From NCBI GenBank assembly GCA_947561715.1, contig OX387199.1, positions 7,941,001-8,005,000 of the forward strand: DNA of 64,000 bases, written 5' to 3'. This stretch comes from Ascidia mentula. Its lineage: Eukaryota > Chordata > Ascidiacea > Phlebobranchia > Ascidiidae. This document shows, one piece after another, positions 27,144 to 41,100 of this stretch. Every line of letters starts with the position of its first letter. Position 1 is the stretch's first letter. The translations under genes were made by a program, and so were the position numbers. A model generated the notes under the pieces. It was not told where the DNA came from and ran no database searches. It worked only from the letters and a program-made list of their open reading frames with translations.

Positions 27144-28067
27144 TTAGATAACATACTCATGCACTTGATAAAACTGTTGTGCTTGTTCAGCAACATGATG
27201 ACAATGATCACATAGCAACATGTTTGCCTCCGTGTACAAATGACTACACTCACATTTTTGACAACAAATCACTTCTCCTTTCAAAATGATGTAAGCAGCT
27301 GCTCATATGAGCAATGTGCCAACAACATTGTGACATGTCACACAAAAGCAGATGATAGTGATTTGAATCTCACCTTTTGGTGTGTAGGAAAATGAGGTAG
27401 ATGGTTTGTTCGCTTGTCCGACTGGATTCTCAGTGTTGTGATGCTAAAACATACACATAAATCAACTGACCCAACTACTTAATTGCCTCAATGCCGAACG
27501 TTAAAATGTGACAAGTCCCAAATATATAATAAAAGAGTGTAAAATGCTTAATAGCATAAATTTACGTGTATGAAAACAGACCTGTTTTCAAACCATGACC
27601 ACAAAACCACTAATATTGTTATGATACTAATGATTAACACAGCTAAAAATAAGGATTTTTGCAGTTCAGTCTTCAGCCAGCCCTTTTTAGTTACTTCTAA
27701 ATCAGAACACACCCTTGGGCATTTCACTTACAACCTACACAGTGACATTTTCGTGTCTTAATATATCAAAACTTTATCCCAAGTTCATCCCCATACCAAA
27801 GACAGCACCTGCTGAAAAGGAGAAAAGCTTGTGTCGTCGATGCGGAGCTTCTCATTGATGTTAAATGAGAGTTGTGTAACTACGGCGGACATCTTGCTCT
27901 GTCCTTGGAGGCTGTAGGCAACGGCCACTTGCGCTGATGGCCACTCCAAAATGAACTACTGGTGTTTGTAACACAGTTTGCCGTCACTACCATGGCACCA
28001 ACTCCTTGGCCGAGATCTTGTACCCACACACACAGTGCAAAAGCACTTGGGCGTGCTTCAGAATCAG
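27144..28067 (-). CDS. unrecognised protein, 3' part; Cys-rich zinc-binding-like C-terminus
   Basis: Four minus-strand exons join with GT-AG sites and matching phase: 28067-28024 (weakest, leaves a 68-bp intron), 27955-27809, 27443-27374 and 27298-27144 ending in TAA. The product has FILEWPSAQVAVAYSLQGQ near its visible N-side, then a Ser/Thr/Pro linker (ANKPSTSFSYTP), then a compact tail with KGEVICCQKCECSHLYTE and MLLCDHCHHVAEQAQQFYQ. The spacing C-C-x2-C-x-C then C-x2-C-H-H suggests a small zinc-binding module. I do not recognise the family. The 5' exons were not found; they should lie between 28.1 and about 30 kb or beyond. The tail exon and its C-x2-C pairs are the strongest evidence of coding. 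Confidence 0.5.
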
Positions 28068-31000
28068 CTAACAACAGACACCATGCTTCTAATAATCTGA
28101 CAAGAATAGGAGACAGTAATGAAATTGAACGCTATAGTAGAAAATTTATGAACAATCGAGTAAACTGATATTGGGGTTGATTTACCACAAAAACATATCC
28201 TGCAACATTTAAACAGCAGAACAAAGTTTATTTAATCCAGATTTTAATAGCAATTAAAAAATATCACAATACAATTTCGAAAGTATTACATGTATCAAAA
28301 AACAATCAAAACACAACTGGGGCTGACAACAAATCACCAGCTACTGATGCTCAATTAACACATGCTAAAAAACTGCAGTGTGACACATCATATATGCCCT
28401 GAAGGCAAAGACATGCTTTGCATAAATACACCCCTATTTAAATTCTCAACATTCTCAATGAGAGCCCTTACACCAACAAGCACACACAGCACTTCCAGAA
28501 GAGTGAGGTGAAGATTCCACAAGAGCTAAACACCACTATTAACAAAAATTCAAACCCTATTGATTCTGTGATAATAAACCTTCAACATGAATGAATTCGT
28601 ATCGAAAACATGCTGACATCAGCAAAGTGGCATTGAAGTGTACAGAATGCCAGTTTCAAGAGATACATCAAAGGTTATTTGACGGACATGACTAATTCAA
28701 TTATGCCATCAAACACTGATATAGTAGTTTGTTGGTGGTTGATGCAAAAGCAAGTAGTTACTTCAGAGGCATTTTGGCAGTACAGACAATACTTGGCTGA
28801 ACAAAAAAATTTTTGGGTTGAAAAAGTTCTGTTGTAGGAATAAGAATGCCTTTCATATCAAAATATGACTTCGCACACATTACAAATGTCACTTATGAAG
28901 AAGTGGTTAAGGTGTTTACCTCAGCGATACAGATTTGGGCCATGAAAAGTTTCAGCAGATCAAAGCTGTACATTCTACAACAAAAATTCAACACCACTGG
29001 AATTGACTTTTTAACAGATATATGCACAATGTAGCTTGGTGACATAACCATTGATGATTTAAACATTTGTTGGGTCTTGTCTCGTAACATGACGAAAAAT
29101 CCAAACCAGTGCTTTAACACCCTGATAGCAGGTTATTCAACTTTATTGCAGTGACTGGTAGTCCTACAGCAATTAAGTTGGAAATTTGCCTGGAAATATA
29201 TTTGACTTGGAACAGTCAACAAATTTTACGAAGTCCAAGGATCAAGTTTTCTTATGGCAACCTCTACAGCAAGGCTAAATAGTCCAGCACCAAGCCTAGC
29301 ATGCAGTGGTCACAATTAGATGGTATTCTACCCCAGTTACTGACAGCATTTTGTGGAGTACCAATTGCACCCCATTCAGTAACGTCCAAAATTCATTCAC
29401 AGCATCACAGCTTCATCACAGAACAAATAGAGTACCAAGGCATTCACACAAAACTACACCTCGCAAGTGTGTGTGTTAAACAGTCTTCTAACATGCATAT
29501 ACCTTCCAAACCAACTGCTCTACCCACACGCCAAAATTGAAGCAACGAAGCAAAACGCCTTGTTCCCTTAACGTAAGTTTACTATAAACAAGGCACATTA
29601 GAAATCAATTAGTTCAGTGCAGTACAATGACACGATTGCACGCGTCCGCAGGCAAGCAGAAGCATGAGTCAGTTCCACACCAAAAAAAACCAACAGGCCG
29701 GCCAAACCCGGCAACACACTGCGCCAGCGCTAAACATCCTTCTTCCCCAGAGCTCCGAGCGAAAAGACCTTTCTAGCGAGAGCGTTGCTGAAGCGCGGCG
29801 AAGAAGCACGTTACGCCAATGACCAAGTGTTAAAGGTCGCACAAAAAACAAAATTAACCAGCTTTCTAATTCCTACAGTCCTTCTGGGACAAGTTTTTCG
29901 CTCTTTTTACGGCCACCCGTGCCCTCACAATGATTGCGTGGCTTTAATTTGTCATGCAACCACAGACAAGAAGCGGAAACGCACTATTTTATCTCTGTTA
30001 CGTTTCCTCCTTTCTTCCCATTGTATTTTCAACAAATCTAGTGCAGATATGTTTGTTATATCTGAAATGTAAACATTATAACTACGATACGCAAATATCC
30101 TTGACAATTGAACAACTGAAGCAACGAATAAAAAACACGTGGCATAAAAAAACTAAGTCTACTTTGTTACGTCATGATATACCATTCTCGAAATAAACAA
30201 TAGCCTGCTGACTTTAAAGTGAAGTAACCTTTGGTCTGTCGTGGTTTGTTGTAGAAAGTGTGCATTAGAACAAATACGAATTTCCATTAATTAAAATGAG
30301 GCAACAGCCCCGCAAAAATAAAACTCTGTCCAGCATATTGGAAAAATTAACCTACAATGTGTCAATGTAGTAGAAAACTGAGTTGTTCTGCGAAACAGCG
30401 GCAAATTTACTCTTGCTTCTTGACACGATTAGTTAAAGGTAATGTTTATGTCAATCACTGTACAAGCTTTGCAACGATATACCTATACAACACCCTCTCT
30501 TGAATAATAGCTTGTGTTTGAAGTAACGCAGATTGTATTTGTTTGCGGTATATAGCAATAATCCATTTATTGTCTAAGAAATTATATTAAATTGCTGCAA
30601 GAACTATTCTGTCCGTAAAAACTGTGCTTATATCTAATATTTTTGCTCGCAAGAGCAATTGTTCAAAAATTTGTACTCAAGTAATGTGTTACAAATAATT
30701 TTAATTTTATATCAGGTACAAAAGAATGTTTCCTTTAATTTTTGAATTCAAATCTAGTGTGTTTAATATGGTTGAAGATGGTTCTGAGCAACTATACATT
30801 ACTGCACAAAACCTGATATAATTAGGGCATAGCCAGGTTTTCGTGCCACAATCGTATTTCGAAAAATATTACAAAAGTCAACAAACAATCTTTGAGCAAT
30901 TCGGGTTATTAATATTTATTTCAATCATTAGTCTGTATTTTTTTTGATATCCCAAATTAATTAACTGTGCTCTTTAGCCCCGTTACTATAAACAACATAA

Positions 31001-31265
31001 ACGCGTCATGGAAATGCGCTCCTAGTGGTTACGCAAGAAAACAAATGATTGATAATGTTTCCGATGCAGCAAAAGCAACTTGGTTAAAAAATGTGCACTA
31101 AGTTTTGCAATTGTTTAATTTTAATACGTGTTTATATATTTTCAAAATAGCCAAAGAAAATTAATAATATTTATTGCTGCTAAACGTTTCTGAATTACAA
31201 TATATTCAAAATGTTTTTATTCTTCTGTTGCGGATTAAAAATCTTAGTGAAGTAAACACGATCAG
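28068..31265. other. no supported gene
   Basis: An AT-rich stretch between the minus-strand Cys-rich gene and the plus-strand EVC gene, so it probably contains both promoters and missing 5' exons. I could not tie any frame here to either gene. A slightly more GC- and CpG-rich patch lies at about 29.6-29.9 kb and could be a promoter for the minus-strand gene. Confidence 0.5.
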
Positions 31266-31734
31266 CTGTTGCGGTGAAAATCGCCGATCTGTGCATTGAA
31301 TTTAAGCATGAACCCTTTTATATAAGTTTGGCTGTGTTTTATGAAACAATGGGTAAGTTTTATAATTCAGAAGTGCATTTTCATTAATATACTCAAACTT
31401 TTTGTGTTTAAAAGTGTTGGAGATACTTGAGGAATTATTTAAACCAGTTACATCCATTTTTATTGCAACTTTACTATTACCCTTCATTGTGCTGTTGTGA
31501 TCTGTAACAACTTAACATACACAAAATTACTTTAATATTTAAAATATATATTGCAATAAATATGAAAAAATGTGTAGTTTGTCCTCCTTGCACGTTTTAC
31601 GAAATTTTATCCAGAAAAAAATCTCTAACAGTACATATACCAGATTGGAAAACTGTGATCATTAATTGCAAGGACGATTTTTTACATGTTAATGCTAGTT
31701 TATTATACATGAGAAACTGTAGTTTATACTCAAG
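31266..31734 (+). CDS. possible N-terminal (extracellular) exons of the EVC-like gene
   Basis: Two plus-strand frames look like short exons. The first, 31266-31352, encodes VAVKIADLCIEF and more, with a strong donor (ATGG|GTAAGTTT). The second, 31578-31734, encodes Cys-containing peptide including TVHIPDWKTVIINC, with donor CAAG|GTCAGG. Their shared junction is in phase. The second ends in phase 2 while the next confident EVC exon (32117) needs phase 1, so at least one exon is missing or a boundary is wrong. The acceptors have poor pyrimidine tracts. They would encode the region before the membrane segment. Confidence 0.3.
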
Positions 31735-32116
31735 GTCAGGGATTTTCTGTTCTATGTCCTATTTACAACTATAATTCAATTCTCAATCTGAGACCAATGT
31801 ATAGCCAGTATTATTATGTATCTCTAGACCAGTGAGTCTTAACATAATTTTTACTTGTTGTTGCCCATTTGATATTACCAACCACTTGTCGCACCCCTTC
31901 TGACACAAATGTAATCAAGTATTTATGTAACCAACCTCAAATATTCAGCCTCAGCATACCTGCTTGGAATATTTTTTGCACTCCCAATATTGCTCTTAAC
32001 CAAATATTAAAACTGTTTATCTTTAAAATCCTTCCTGAAATGATTACTCTGTTTATAAACAACTAGTATACATTGCATCACCATTTTTTTACAAACCTTA
32101 TATTGTTTTATCTTAG

Positions 32117-35100
32117 CTGACTGCCTCCAAGTCTCTGTAAATGTGGCCAGTACTGGAAGTATCCCAGATGTCCTCATATCTGCAGTCGGTGGCACTTTGG
32201 GAGCAGTGCTTGGTTTGGTTGTTGGTCTCCTGATCCTAAAATGCTTTTTCATTGACATTTTAAGGCGATACTTTAAGAAAAAACCTCATAATGTTGCGAA
32301 ACGATTGGACCACATTGAAAACATTTCCTCAAGAGACCAGGTAAAGAACGTTTACCCGATCGATGATAAACAAAACAAAAAAATTTCAAAAAACTTTGGC
32401 AAAAAATGTGCAGATATTTATAGCAATCTATAAGTTTGTTGTGTTACATCTTTCTAATTGACTCTCTTTTGGTTTACATGCATGATATGGAGACTTTATC
32501 TTTTACACATACATATAGAGTAAATTTAAAAGATAAATATACTTCAGAACTTGTTCAATCAAGATTTGGTTTGTCCGAATTTGGTTAAATTCTGGATTGT
32601 CTAAAGACCTGTGTTTCAAATCTAAAGCTGTGTAGAGTGTAGTAAGTGGGATATCAGAAGAATCACTTTAATTAAAGATAGCTAACACAGCCTGAGAACC
32701 AAAAGGCATTGTAACATGAGTTTTCAACCTTAGCACTAATTATCCGAAAAGCATTGGATGAATTGACTAACTTCATACATGCAACTCTAATGGCAGTTAG
32801 TTGTAGAGTTAAACTGTATGTTATGAATAAATATGTAAATGAAATGTGGTTTGGGCTTGGGGTCTAAATACAAGGTAAAAGCATGAAAATCCACTCAAAT
32901 CTGGATTATAAAATCTAAACTTCCTACGAATTAGGTGAATTTCGTTCTAAATATATTGAGTTATACTGTATAATGAACAAACATATGAACTGTTGTAAAC
33001 GTCTGCATTTTTGAGACCGCATAAAATGCTGTAGCGAGTATGTAGACTTGGCAAAATTATGTTAAATGTTTGGTGTGTTATGTAAACTCTTTCTATTTCA
33101 GATGATTTTAAACAATCATTGTACACAGGTGCAGCCACAGAAATCGGACAGATCTAAACTATGGTACCAAGGCACAAACATTTCAACATCACATACTGTT
33201 GAAGAACCTGAAGAAGAAGCAGATATTCCTTTAGTTGAACCTACTTTGCTGTTGAGAAGTATGAAAAAATTTAAATTTTTTGGAAACAACTTGTTTATCA
33301 ATTGAGCAGATGTAGTTCAAAAATTATGTGACAAAAAAGCTACTAAGAAGTCATCTTCTGTTTCTGCTTAGAACACCTGACAAGCGGACTAATTGATGTT
33401 GTGATGGCAAAGTCACTTGAGATAAAACTGCATGAGTTGAAGACGCAAGAAGATTGTTATTTACAGAGCATGCAAGCAATAGCTTGGGAACACAGACATA
33501 CTTGTTTATTGCAGGTAGATGCATGTCTGGTTAAAATTTGTACAGTGAAGAGAAAACACAACAAGTTATCAAAATATGTGATAATTAATGTATTTTAGAC
33601 TTTCAAGATGATTGTGACACAGTATTTTAAAAGGGAACAGCTTTCCTCTCATGAATTCACACAAATACTCACTGCTGCTGAAAAGGTATTATAGTTACGT
33701 TGTCTTGTAGGCTAGAACCAAGACACACACAGCAGTTTAATTACTGTTTTAAAGGAAAGTGTCCATGATACTCTATACTTACACAACCTATAGTCAAATA
33801 GCACCAGCACGAAATACTACTTTATGAAGGTTTTCTTCATAAAATTACTTTTTTCCAACTCACTTCTTTCTTTGCGTAACGTAGGTGGAGAGGAGACACA
33901 TATTGTGCAAATATTTTGTTGTTTAATGCAGAGGTTTGCACGCTCATTGGGAAGATATTGTCATTGTATCTATGACGAACACAAGAGGTTAATCCAGGCA
34001 ACAAATGGATTGGATCGCAACATGTTCAAAGAAACATCACAAGCAGCTTACCAAATGGTATGTTACCATTGCTAATAACATGTTATGTGCAACATGGCCC
34101 CTTGAGTTGTGTTGACAACACTTTTAGAGCATTCACCGCATTTGGTGCAGTATGATAATTGATTTAGCTGGATTGTGTGGAAAGGATATTTAGTTTGGTT
34201 CTGCTACTCTCACCATTATTTGGTATAAATATCTGCATAACTCTGAATAAGAAGGCTAATCTGCTGTACCTACTAAGCGAACATTTCAAACACACTGTGT
34301 TCATTATCAATGCTGTTATTAAATAACTAAAGACTGACTTTAGCAGTGGCTCTGATAATGGACACAATTTTGTTTGTAACATTTGCTCAGCATGTCCAGC
34401 ATCTTAGCTTTGGCTTTTTAATTTGAATAATCAGCATTGCTGATTTGCATGTTGATGTTATTATGATATGCAATGTTAGGTGGAGGACCTTAGAACAATA
34501 TGCAGCAAGTTTGAAGTGGACATTCTGGATGGACAAGACCAAGACACAATCCATTCTGGTCTTGTTAAAGTGGTGGAAATGATTGAAATGAGAATCCAGG
34601 CTCTCCATGACATAAAATTGGAGGTACAGGAATAATTTCAGCACATTACAATTTTAAATGGATTTCGGTCAAAGTTGTATTGATTTAGAAATGGCTTGAG
34701 TAATATGAACATTTGCATTTCTTATGAACTTAGTCAATTGCAGTTCTATTGTTGTAAAAATATTATTTACATTGAATATTTATTTTGGGGTAACAATAAA
34801 ATTTTTAAATACATAATGCTATTTGAAAAATGGTGATATATATTAGCAATGAGTTACACAGAAAACGTTTTGTTGTAAAACTCAATTTCCTTGAAAATCA
34901 TTCAAAATTGTTTAGGATATAAAATCATTGAGTCACCGGAAGTTGCTTGTTGTGCAAGCTTACCACGGAGGTAACATCTCACTCTTGGAAGCAATGAGGT
35001 AATGCAAATGCTGGTAAATTCGCAATCTCTGCAATTCCTAATTTGTCATGTTAGTGGTTTTAGTCTTTCGAGTAATCACTCCCAAAGAGTTTGTAGAGCT

Positions 35101-38100
35101 GTGAAAACTCACTTGTTGAAATAAAAGTTAACATTCTATCCGCTATGGTTTATGTTATGTAAGGGAGGTAGTAGCATTTAACAAAAAGTATCGGCACCAT
35201 TTATAGCGCACCAAAATGCCACAGCTGTTCTTAGGAGCAACCATATTGTTTTTATGCGTGATATGTCGAGACAGAACTGTCATTAAATTGACAATTGCTG
35301 CTGGGTGCTGTACATACGCCACAGAATTCAACGTGATTACATATTGGGAGTGAACTTATTTAATGCGTAATGAAAACCGTTCGCAACTTCGCAGCGGTTT
35401 TCGCTAATTCCCTTGATCCGTCATGATGTCCATGATTAGTTTCCAAGCACTGGTGGATAATTTGTGATCAACTGCAACGTAATTTCCTTACTACTGTATG
35501 TAAACATGCGGGGTCGAATCCAGTATTTTCAGGTGGGAGTTGCGATGCGAAACTCATAGCGATTTCTAGGGAGGCGTTGGCCTATTGCCAGATCCGCCCC
35601 TCTAAACGTACTGAATTCATCCATGTTGACTGTTATTCAGGACAAGAAGAAGTTACATGGAGACGATATTACAGCGTCTTGCCAAAGCTGGTCACGTAAA
35701 CCAAGAAGACAGCGGGCGAACATGGAATGAGTTTCGAGTTGCCATAGAAACGGCATTCGACGAAATTTCAGCCCGTAAGTCCAGTTACGCAATGCATTAA
35801 TTACTCCGAATGTATTTCAACGTCGTTCCGAATGTATTTTACCCCTAAAACGTAAATATCCTTGTTTAAGGTGCGTACTACAACGGTAGAAAATGCTTAT
35901 GACTTTTTTTTTCGCGTGCAACCCATTATGAACCTTTGCCGTACGTCATGATCGATAATTACATCCTAAAATGTACAGACAGGGCGAACCTGTCACGTCA
36001 TGCTTTCAAAAACCACCAACGCATGCGCGTTAATCTTTCAAGCCGTTTTGCGCCTTTATAACGGTGCGCGCAATTTGAAAACGGGCGAATTCCTTTCGCG
36101 ACTTATAGTGGTGCAGACAAATATTAGTCTTTCTTAACAATGGATCGCGGCTTCGCGGCCCACAATGGAATTTACGACAATCGTTGATGGTTTAAGGGGG
36201 CGTCTTTTAAACTGCCTGTAAATACAAGTATCGCAGCGTACGTTAAATGCCCGCCGTTAATAAAATAGTATACCTATACTCCCCTGTTTGCCATCGTTAA
36301 ATAGATGGCGTGTAACCAGGTTAGCTCAAGCGGCATTTTCCCGTGCACTTACCCTGTTTCCAGGCCAACACTTGCAGTCTCTTCCCACGCAAAATATCGA
36401 ACAGTCTTGGGTATATTGTATAAATATTTTATTGCACTACAAACGCGAAAGATTATTGAATTTCTTCAAATGTTTGACATTTTCACGTTCCTATACTGGG
36501 CCAGTATAAACCAGCAACCCTTGCCCATTTACAATGTGTGTTGTTGGGCACGTTCCCGTATAGTTTCCTACAGAAACCACGCAATTGAAATTAAGTTGGG
36601 TTTCCAAATCCTGACATTTGTTAAATTCGGATTTTCAAGGTGTTTAGTATAAAGTTCAATCGGATTGAGGGCTATACAGACCAATACAGGTTAAATAAAC
36701 TGACAAGAATGTTACGACTGCGATACATTCTCGTGCGCTTAGGTTTGATGTTGTATTTTTTCCAAAATATACAAAGGGCCAAATGTCAGTTGGAGAAACT
36801 TATAATGCCCTTTTTAGGCGAAATATATTTTTCTAAAAAAACATCCACCATCTGAGCAGTCTACAGATCACTTTCCTAATTTTAACATATAATTATATTT
36901 TTCGATACGGGGTGCGACCAACAGCCTGCTAGGGCATTTGGTTTCAATTGATTCAGTTTTTTTATTGTGTAATCACGTATACAAAGGGTGTGTAAAGCCT
37001 GTCAATACGTCCATATGCATTCAGACTCGGAGGGGGCACTGATGAAACTACAACAGCAATCGGTCGAACAACGCAAATCAACTTTCCAGCAACTAGAAAT
37101 GGGGCAAAGTAAGGCCGTACAACAGCTGCTCGATCGTGGTGGACAAAAATTCAAGATCAGGAATTTTTTGGAGGTGAGCGCGCAAGTGTCAAAGTCACTC
37201 GCGGTTTCTGGTTTTGTGCTTGAGTGTGTGCGCTACGATAAGGTTGCGCGTATTTTTAGCAAGTTCACAATCGATACCCATTACGTGTGTTTGACTTACC
37301 GTTAAACCCAATTAACGTATAACGGCGCTGTCGGAAAAGAAAGACGCTCAACAAACTGCAATTTCCTTTCTGCAATCAAACGATAATCCGGGACATCGCG
37401 AGGGGTGAACTTCGATAAAACGATAAATAATTAACCCAGATTCCACGCAAGTTCAAGAACTCCCAAACGTCACTAAACCTTCACAAAATTTTCGCTTGGG
37501 GTTACCATAACGATCGCGGTGCTATTGTGCAGGTCATCGATCGAGCGAACGCGTATCTAATTTCCTGTTATTCGATGCCCCTTATTTACCATTGCAACCT
37601 GTATTAAATATTGGTTGTCAAAATAAAGGGTGCGCGCCTTTGTAAAACACAATGCACAGTGCGTCCCTTGTGCTTTACAAAATCTCTCTCAGAAGGACGA
37701 CCTGTTCTTGTTAGCGTTTTAATGCCCCCTGTGTGTTGAAACTTAGTCCGAAAGTTGCATGAAGTTCTCGTATACGCGTGCTGGACTTGAATTACAATGA
37801 CATAAATTTAGTGCTCAAAGAATGCACCAAGTTTTCGTGTAAATATTGGGGCTTGTATTACAATGACTTACATAAGTTTCAACGCAGCAATACTTCACAA
37901 CGCTGGCAGAATTTCACGAGAGGGAATCGACGGCTGCACACGAGATTACCAACAACGAAGCAGCGAAGGCGGCTCAGTTGCAAAAGGTACAAAACAGTCA
38001 AGCCAGCCGCCCCGGAGTAACCTGCTTAACCCCGAGCCCAGAAGGGACTCACAAAGGCCTTACGCATTTAGGCGTAGGGTTTTACGCTTAGGTGGAGCGC

Positions 38101-41100
38101 AACGGTGTCATTATCGCCCACACGCGGTCGGTGCCGTCAGCATGATTAACATTTTTGGGTTACGATAAGCTAACTCGCGAACCCGCTGACCCCGGTTAAA
38201 GGTTATGTGGCTTTTGGTCCAGTTCGAACGTTTTTTGTGCTCGAATGACATTTAATGCTACGCCTCTGGAGGTATTTTTTGTGTGTTTTGAATTGAAATT
38301 GAAATGTCAAACCCAGTGTTGCCTAACCTGTACTCTTAGTAAATTTACACGAACAAAAACCGCGAAACTGAATTGCGATTCATTGTTATGCGAATCCAAA
38401 AATATTCAAGTGGAAAAACTTGCATGTTTTTTTGATAGTGGTAAATATTCAAATATAATGACATTTTGTCATGTTGTAAACAATAGTGCAAATAATGTGT
38501 GTTGTAAAAACTTTTTTCATTGGTCCCGGTTAAGGAATCCTATTGTTGTGCAACATCGATTTATTTGCACTGTTGCCAAGTAACGTGTCCCGAAAATGAC
38601 CATTCCCGCCCGATAACGGCCAATTTCCTGTCACCAAATCGTTTGGTGACGTCACTTATCGCTAGCGCACGTCAAATTCAATCCCAGTTTATCCGACAAT
38701 AAACGGCCGGACTTTGGTTTCCTTTAGGCCGCCAAGCTCAACTTGTCGGCTCGATGTGACGAGGCGCAGGAAAGGCTTCTGTTGGCTCTGGTGGAGAACG
38801 GGGCGCTCGGGGTCGATACCGCGCGCCAACTAACCGAAGAGTTGCTGGCAAGAACGAAAGTAAGTTCACTTTCCTTTGCTCATTGTATGTTGCAAATACG
38901 GTAGTAAATTGGTGGTGTTTTCAGTGTGATGAGACCCAGTCTCTTGAAGTTGCGTACTGTACAAAGCATCAAATTTGGGTTAATATTGATTTGTACAGTG
39001 TATTCCTCTAAACCAACAAAATCACATCTGCACGCGGCTGTAATATGTATTTAAATTGCTATCAACCACCCGACACTTTCTAAAATCGCCTTGCTTGCAT
39101 TGTTGTTTAAATCGACTTTAATTATGGTCCAACTGTCGCGTTTTCGTGCACGTGTGACAATAAATTACTGCGAAAAAGGCACAATTGTCATCTGTTTTTT
39201 TACACGTGATGTAAAAAAAACTCATATCCGGGCGTAAAATTTACCGCGGGGTGCTGACAGCAAGCCGACGAGGAAGTGTCGGCTGTCAACATCGCCCAAT
39301 CCAAACTCGTTGAGCGAGAAGCCAAACTGACCGGGGAGATCACGTGGAACGGAGGGGGCGTGAACGGTCACGTGACGATGGACGGCATTACGTCAGAGCA
39401 TCGGAAGATCGCGAAAAAGTTCTTGGAAGAAGTGAGCTATCTTGATGACAGGTGGGTTCATGTTTACATTGGAGGCTGGTGGAAAGTAGTTCAGTTTATG
39501 TTTACATACTGCATGTTCGACTTACAGTTACACTTTAAAGTTAAAACCTATAAACAGGGAAAATATACCCTTGACGAAAAACTGTGAATGCCTACCTTTA
39601 AATTCTTTAATTTTTGTGTACGTGACTACATGCGAAACGTAAAAAAAGTCGACACAAAAACTCAATTTTTCAACACAGCGATCGGACAGCTTCCCTCCAC
39701 GAATATGACGTCGGTGTGTTTCTCTTGCGCAACCTAGCGACGACGGTTCGTGAGCATGCTTTTCGAACGTTTGATCGACAGTTAATGGATCACCAAGTTC
39801 GAGCGATATCGCATATTCGCGGCGACCAACAACTAAAAACCGACGCAGACATACAGGCTCTGGTAAAATCCGGTTTAAACTGGTTTGTTTTTGTGTTTGA
39901 GTTTGGTTTGACTGAATACAAAATTTTAACACACACTTCTATACCAACGGACCATCATCAAACATTTTGAGCGCATGCCTTCAAAACATGTATGTCCTGT
40001 TTTTTTTGCAGGCGCAGAAACTCGGCGACATGCGAGAAAAACATTTCACTAAATATGGCGAATTATACAAAGAAACAGGAACGCTGCTTTACGATACTTG
40101 GCTCAAACAGCAGGTAATATCTTGCTGTTGCATGCATATTGGATCCCTGATGGTAAATGAGGAGGTTATCTTAATCAACCTTGTTTGCAGGGTTAATGTG
40201 CGGGTTTAATAAAGATTGCTCTATAGATCATTACGCTATTAGTTGTCTGCTTACAGTAGTTTACACTGTTTCGGCCTTTTGGTCTCAATAGTTCAGCTGT
40301 TGACTGTTGCATTAAATTATAGCTTTGCTTCCATGGAATGATTGGTGCTACAGTTGATGATGGAAGTATATGCAATATAACAAACGCCTAACCAAGTAAC
40401 TAAAAAAATTGATTTAAGCTAATTCCGCTTAAACACTAAAAAATAATGACCCACTATACTGTCAAAATACCCTTTCAGAATTCATTCGTGTGTGGAATAG
40501 CCGCCAAAAAGCTGGTGACAAACTTGATCGCTATGGACGAAGAGGAACGGCTTGCAGGTCGACTGATGACAGGCATCAAGGTAAGATTGTAGTTGGTTTC
40601 CAGAACGTTGACAGAGTGGGGCGCTAATGCATTCGCCAGCATGTCCCTTAAAACAGCTGCTCGCAGCGAAAAGATCCAATGCTTGTTGGTGATAATTTCG
40701 TTGCCGGCAAAACACCATTTGTTGACAATTTTGAAATTTTTTTAAGCAGTTCATTCTTGAACGATTTTATTTGCAAAACCGACAACAACTGGTTCCAACT
40801 GGTTTAGATTTTTGCAAAAACTACAGGACTTCTTATCATCGTGGCTATAAATGGTCTGCGACCGCTGATAATCTTAATTTGAATCCCCACACATACATTT
40901 TAGTCATTTGTTTCCAATGCAATTGCATTCACCACGCTATATGCTTCGTCACCGCAAAAAAAACATCTAACCATATAAACTGTCAAAAAAATGTTGTAAA
41001 GCCGGATTAGAGAAATCCTGAACTCTGCAACTTTTTTTCGTTAGCGAGAATTTGCCGCCACACTTCGCCGTAAGGAAAACTTCGACGAAGCCGAACTTCA

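Noticed and set aside
33887..33931. upstream acceptor (aacgtag|GTGGAG) extending the EVC exon that starts at 33932
   Set aside because: In the phase required by the preceding exon this extension meets a TAA; the acceptor at 33930-33931 keeps phase and was used.
35511..35520. ggtcgaatcc, similar to a pol III B box
   Set aside because: No A box lies at the proper distance upstream and no tRNA-like fold is possible, so it was not called as tRNA or SINE.
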